In this document: positions 6,910-9,110 of the stretch, one piece after another
Numbering within the stretch: the stretch's first letter is position 1
Layout: every line of letters starts with the position of its first letter
Assembly (NCBI GenBank): GCA_002085285.1
Contig: NATK01000123.1
Span: 1 to 9,110, forward strand
Reading direction: 5' to 3'
Source of the DNA: Candidatus Latescibacteria bacterium 4484_7
GTDB taxonomy: Bacteria; Krumholzibacteriota; Krumholzibacteriia; Krumholzibacteriales; Krumholzibacteriaceae
Length of the DNA: 9,110 nt
Notes under the pieces: model-generated
The model's input: the letters and a program-made list of their open reading frames with translations, nothing else
What the model was told of the DNA's origin: nothing
Databases searched by the model: none
Position numbers and translations under genes: made by a program

Positions 6910-8250
6910 TCACATTGTAGTGGGATTGAGTTTCCTGCTAAGCCTTTCCGAGGAATGGTACGCCCTCGAAGAATATGTGGGGACCGCCTTAAGTTTCACC
7001 ACGTATTTGCAATTTGCGAAATCCGTGTTATGAGGGATATTGAAGTATATACGCTTATGAACATGCCCAAGGGGCAGGACATAATCTACGAGAACAGGTA
7101 TTCGGATCTTCGAGTCGTCACTTACAAGCTCGATGGATATGTCGGAATGCTCTGTTAGCAGAAAAGAAACATCTATCGATCCCTTTTCTTTGTCGGGATA
7201 ATAACGCAGGCTGTCAGCTTCGAACCGTGTGACATCGGTACCAACCCAGAAATACTGCGCACCACTTCTCTCAGAAACAAAAATCTGACCGAATCTTCTG
7301 TAAATCGTTATACCCCTTGGCTGATCGAGATCCGAACCCCTTATCGAGACGACGTAGTTGAGAAACCTATCGAACTTGTGGATTGCCCCGTTCTCTCTGT
7401 CCGTCACATAAACGTTGCCGTAATAATCTATCGCTACATGCCCAAATGCACCTCCATGATACACCGAAGAGTAATGAACCACCCTGACCGGTTCTCCTTC
7501 TAATGTCAACTTCCACAGCCTTTGACCAAGGCTGTCGACTACAGCGATATAGTAGTCTCTATAGTAGCACCAACCATCCCCTTCGGATATTGCAGCGACC
7601 GTATAAGGCTTGTACAACCTGTCTGTTCCATGGGAAGGAATAATCTCACGCAAGAATTCGCCTTCTTCAGTGAGTACTACGAGTCTGTTGTTGTCCCTAT
7701 CTGCTACATAGAGCTTACCTCCACTAAGCGAAATACCCGTAGGGTGCTCGAACCCCTTTTTCTTACCGAGAACAATCTCCTTTACACCGATTAATTCGTC
7801 GTCCCCATATCTCAGATGAACGATTCTATCGTTGCCGGTGTCAGCAACGAAGAGATTGCCGTCGGAATCGCCTGTAAGAGAAACCGGATGATCGAACTGT
7901 TTCAATCCGCGCCCGAGACCTCCTACGATACCTATGGAAGTAAGGCTCTTGTTGTAGATTATTTCGCTTTTTCCGCTGTTCAACCCATAGACGGTCAATT
8001 CGTCGTCGTCGCTTTCCTTTTTTGGATCGTCCTTGCTCTTCAGCTTCGTACAGAACAGACCCTTCGGATCATCGAACTTGTCTCTATAACCGGAATATAT
8101 ATCGAGGTGAAATTGAGTCACTCTATGAAGACCGAGACAGTGACTCCATGGAGGATTGACGAGTGTAGTGCCGTGCATAGAGCCTCCAGCCGCAAGCGGC
8201 AACAAAAACAGCGCCAGAAGAAAGAGGAATATGTACTCCTTTACCTTCAT
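6910..8250 (-). CDS. Secreted NHL-repeat propeller protein with FlgD-like C-terminus
   Basis: A 446-aa exported protein. Residues 1-21 form a signal peptide (MKVKEYIF, then a leucine-rich core ending PLAAGGS). No lipobox cysteine is present, so it should be released into the periplasm or beyond. NHL repeats lie at about 108-146, 164-193, 212-248 (degenerate), 264-293 and 307-334, with typical cores such as GNLFVADTGNDRIVHL, GKLYVADRDNNRLVVL and GNVYVTDRENGAIHKF. Residues 355-425 (VSFLLTEHSDISIELV ... YVVKLKAV) resemble the FlgD-like Ig sandwich found at the C-terminus of many FCB secreted proteins. A further tail of about 20 residues follows. NHL propellers usually bind proteins or glycans, and no catalytic motif is seen. 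The ATG overlaps the transglycosylase stop (ATGA) and lies 6 bases after AGG in TAGGTGATAG, so translation is probably coupled. The partner or ligand is unknown. Confidence 0.9.
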   Translation of the reverse strand: MKVKEYIFLFLLALFLLPLAAGGSMHGTTLVNPPWSHCLGLHRVTQFHLDIYSGYRDKFDDPKGLFCTKLKSKDDPKKESDDDELTVYGLNSGKSEIIYNKSLTSIGIVGGLGRGLKQFDHPVSLTGDSDGNLFVADTGNDRIVHLRYGDDELIGVKEIVLGKKKGFEHPTGISLSGGKLYVADRDNNRLVVLTEEGEFLREIIPSHGTDRLYKPYTVAAISEGDGWCYYRDYYIAVVDSLGQRLWKLTLEGEPVRVVHYSSVYHGGAFGHVAIDYYGNVYVTDRENGAIHKFDRFLNYVVSIRGSDLDQPRGITIYRRFGQIFVSERSGAQYFWVGTDVTRFEADSLRYYPDKEKGSIDVSFLLTEHSDISIELVSDDSKIRIPVLVDYVLPLGHVHKRIYFNIPHNTDFANCKYVVKLKAVPTYSSRAYHSSERLSRKLNPTTM

Positions 8251-8924
8251 CTATCACCTATCATATCCGGCGTTCCGAGATCCGAATAAACGACGAAAGA
8301 ATTCAAGACCCTCCTTGCAAAGGACCTCGTCTCACGTGGGCCGATCAACTCGAGCGAAAGAAGTGGGTTTGTCTCCGGACGAAACCTTCTTCTCCAGCGC
8401 TTCATTCTGGAGCTGCCAGCATTGTAACCAGCTACAGCAGCAAGATAAGAGCCATTGGAGATTCTTATCAATCTCGAAAGGTACCATGTGCCCGCTTCGA
8501 TATTTAGACTGCTGTCGAACAAGTCCGTACTCCTTGCCCCCTCGTGCCTCAATTTGGGCACTATCCATCTTGCGGTACTCGGCATGAGCTGCATGAGGCC
8601 GCATGCACCTACCCTTGAAAGAGCATTGCGATCGAAAGCGCTCTCTTCTCTAATGACACTGAGTACAAGAGCGGACGATATATGCCAACGTCTGGAAAAA
8701 CGTTCGACATAGTCTATGTAAGGGGCTGGATACCACAACTCTGTCGGTGTGCCTCGCGGACAGGATAGAGCATCAAGGGCTTTGAGTGCAAGATGTACCA
8801 TTCCATTGTTCCTCCCGAGGTTGTACAGTTCCCAAACGACCGAATCGTCTCCATTGAACTTGTCTATCATGTACATCCCCAGCTCATCGGCTTCGTCCGA
8901 TTGGCTCCGAATATCTCCTGGCAA
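8247..8924 (-). CDS. Soluble lytic murein transglycosylase, SLT catalytic domain part
   Basis: Cleaves the MurNAc-GlcNAc bond of peptidoglycan in the periplasm, forming 1,6-anhydro ends. Numbering from the TTG at 8924 (225 aa), residues 1-60 are helical and resemble the end of the Slt70-type superhelical domain. Residues 65-215 form the family GH23 catalytic domain, with Glu94 in REESAF as the expected catalytic acid, then VGACGLMQLMPSTA (105-118), AGYNAG (165-170) and PRETRSFARRVL (196-207). All hallmark motifs are intact. The TTG is not a convincing true start. It would give a protein with no signal peptide and half a helical domain, while the missing part continues in another frame (8884-9110). 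This is therefore probably the 3' part of one larger gene interrupted by a frameshift near 8915-8935. The open frame extends back to a stop at 8994-8996. Enzyme class is strong; gene integrity is uncertain. Confidence 0.88.
   Translation of the reverse strand: MPGDIRSQSDEADELGMYMIDKFNGDDSVVWELYNLGRNNGMVHLALKALDALSCPRGTPTELWYPAPYIDYVERFSRRWHISSALVLSVIREESAFDRNALSRVGACGLMQLMPSTARWIVPKLRHEGARSTDLFDSSLNIEAGTWYLSRLIRISNGSYLAAVAGYNAGSSRMKRWRRRFRPETNPLLSLELIGPRETRSFARRVLNSFVVYSDLGTPDMIGDR
8254..8259 (-). promoter_or_regulatory. Ribosome binding site of the NHL gene, inside the transglycosylase end
   Basis: The minus strand reads AGGTGA within the last codons of the transglycosylase gene. AGG is 6 bases from the ATG at 8250, and the stop TGA of the upstream gene overlaps this ATG as ATGA. 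This is a classic coupled arrangement and fixes the start. Confidence 0.6.
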
Positions 8925-9110
8925 GTCTCGGCATTCTGCCGGTGACAGCCGCTGCGTAAATCGTACCGGGAAAATCGCATATGAGCTCTTCGGTCAGTGA
9001 CGCTCTCCGTTTGCTTCTAGAACAGTTCTGTATCATCCAATATAGCACCGCCGGCTTCAATTGATCCTTCGCGCCTTTCAATGCACTCTCCAACACCTCG
9101 TATGCCCTCG
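8884..9110 (-). pseudogene. Upstream helical part of the same transglycosylase, frame-shifted and cut by the window edge
   Basis: An open frame enters from the right edge and ends at TGA (8886-8884). Its product, beginning AYEVLESALKGAKDQLKPAV and including LTEELICDFPGTIYAAA, matches the style of the superhelical N-terminal domain of Slt70-like transglycosylases, where a short helical pair ends in a PGxxYA motif just before the catalytic region. It overlaps the SLT-domain frame by about 110 bases of shared open sequence (8884-8993) and lies one base out of frame with it. After about MPRLA the residues become arginine-rich and atypical (RRYSEPIGRSR), which suggests the correct reading crosses to the other frame near 8915-8935. 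The start and signal peptide lie outside the window. Possible explanations are a one-base assembly error, a real inactivating mutation, or +1 frameshifting. An internal GTG at 9096 is possible but unlikely as a start. Confidence 0.6.

Noticed and set aside
6631..7158. A 175-codon plus-strand open frame crossing the TPR-NHL gap.
   Set aside because: It runs antisense to the ends of two supported genes, has no convincing ribosome site, and its product looks like random sequence.
6910..7190. A type IX secretion C-terminal signal on the NHL protein.
   Set aside because: The FlgD-like sandwich is similar in fold, but the chain runs about 20 residues further, ending KLNPTTM, without the usual conserved terminal strand and basic end. 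No other type IX component is in the window.
7816..8289. A 157-codon plus-strand open frame opposite the NHL gene start.
   Set aside because: It is antisense to the signal peptide and first repeats of a well-supported secreted protein, and the translation shows no family features.

Overview
The window is a stretch of bacterial chromosome in which every supportable gene lies on the minus strand. Read in the direction of transcription, from high to low coordinates, the order is: a lytic transglycosylase that runs off the right edge and carries an apparent frameshift; a secreted NHL-repeat protein; a TPR protein; a large membrane protein combining a J-domain, TPRs, a possible degenerate PP2C fold and a PQQ-type propeller; and secA. 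No RNA genes, mobile elements or CRISPR arrays were seen. Base composition and codon use look even across the window, with frequent AGA, AGG and ATA codons and no transferred island by eye.

The organism is probably a Gram-negative-type bacterium of or near the FCB superphylum (Bacteroidetes, Chlorobi, Gemmatimonadetes and related uncultured phyla such as Latescibacteria, Zixibacteria or KSB1). Three things point that way. SecA has the long form with a charged insertion in the preprotein cross-linking region and the MVPFDVQIAGAIVLHQG segment before Walker A. The NHL protein ends in a FlgD-like beta sandwich, which is common in those phyla. The transglycosylase and periplasmic propellers imply a peptidoglycan layer and a periplasm. 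The phylum is inferred from protein style, not from a search.

Layout: 8247-9110 is a soluble lytic transglycosylase (SLT) split between two frames. Positions 6910-8250 hold the NHL beta-propeller protein, coupled to the SLT gene by a 4-base ATGA overlap. A 94-base gap follows. Positions 5877-6815 hold an all-TPR protein, and 3256-5871 hold the J-domain/TPR/membrane/propeller protein, which starts 5 bases after the TPR gene ends. A 145-base AT-rich gap carries an inverted repeat and a plausible promoter. Positions 33-3107 hold secA. The first 32 bases contain no gene.

The theme is the cell envelope: protein export (SecA), wall remodelling (SLT), an exported propeller, and a TPR plus J-domain pair that seems built to connect the cytoplasm with the periplasm. 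The most unusual item is the 871-residue protein at 3256-5871. Its N-terminal J-domain and TPRs should be cytoplasmic, and its C-terminal eight-bladed BamB-like propeller should be periplasmic. Between the TPRs and the membrane helix lies a segment that reads like a PP2C phosphatase that has lost its metal ligands. Next to secA it suggests an uncharacterised link between Hsp70 chaperoning and protein export or envelope assembly. That role is a hypothesis, not something the sequence proves.
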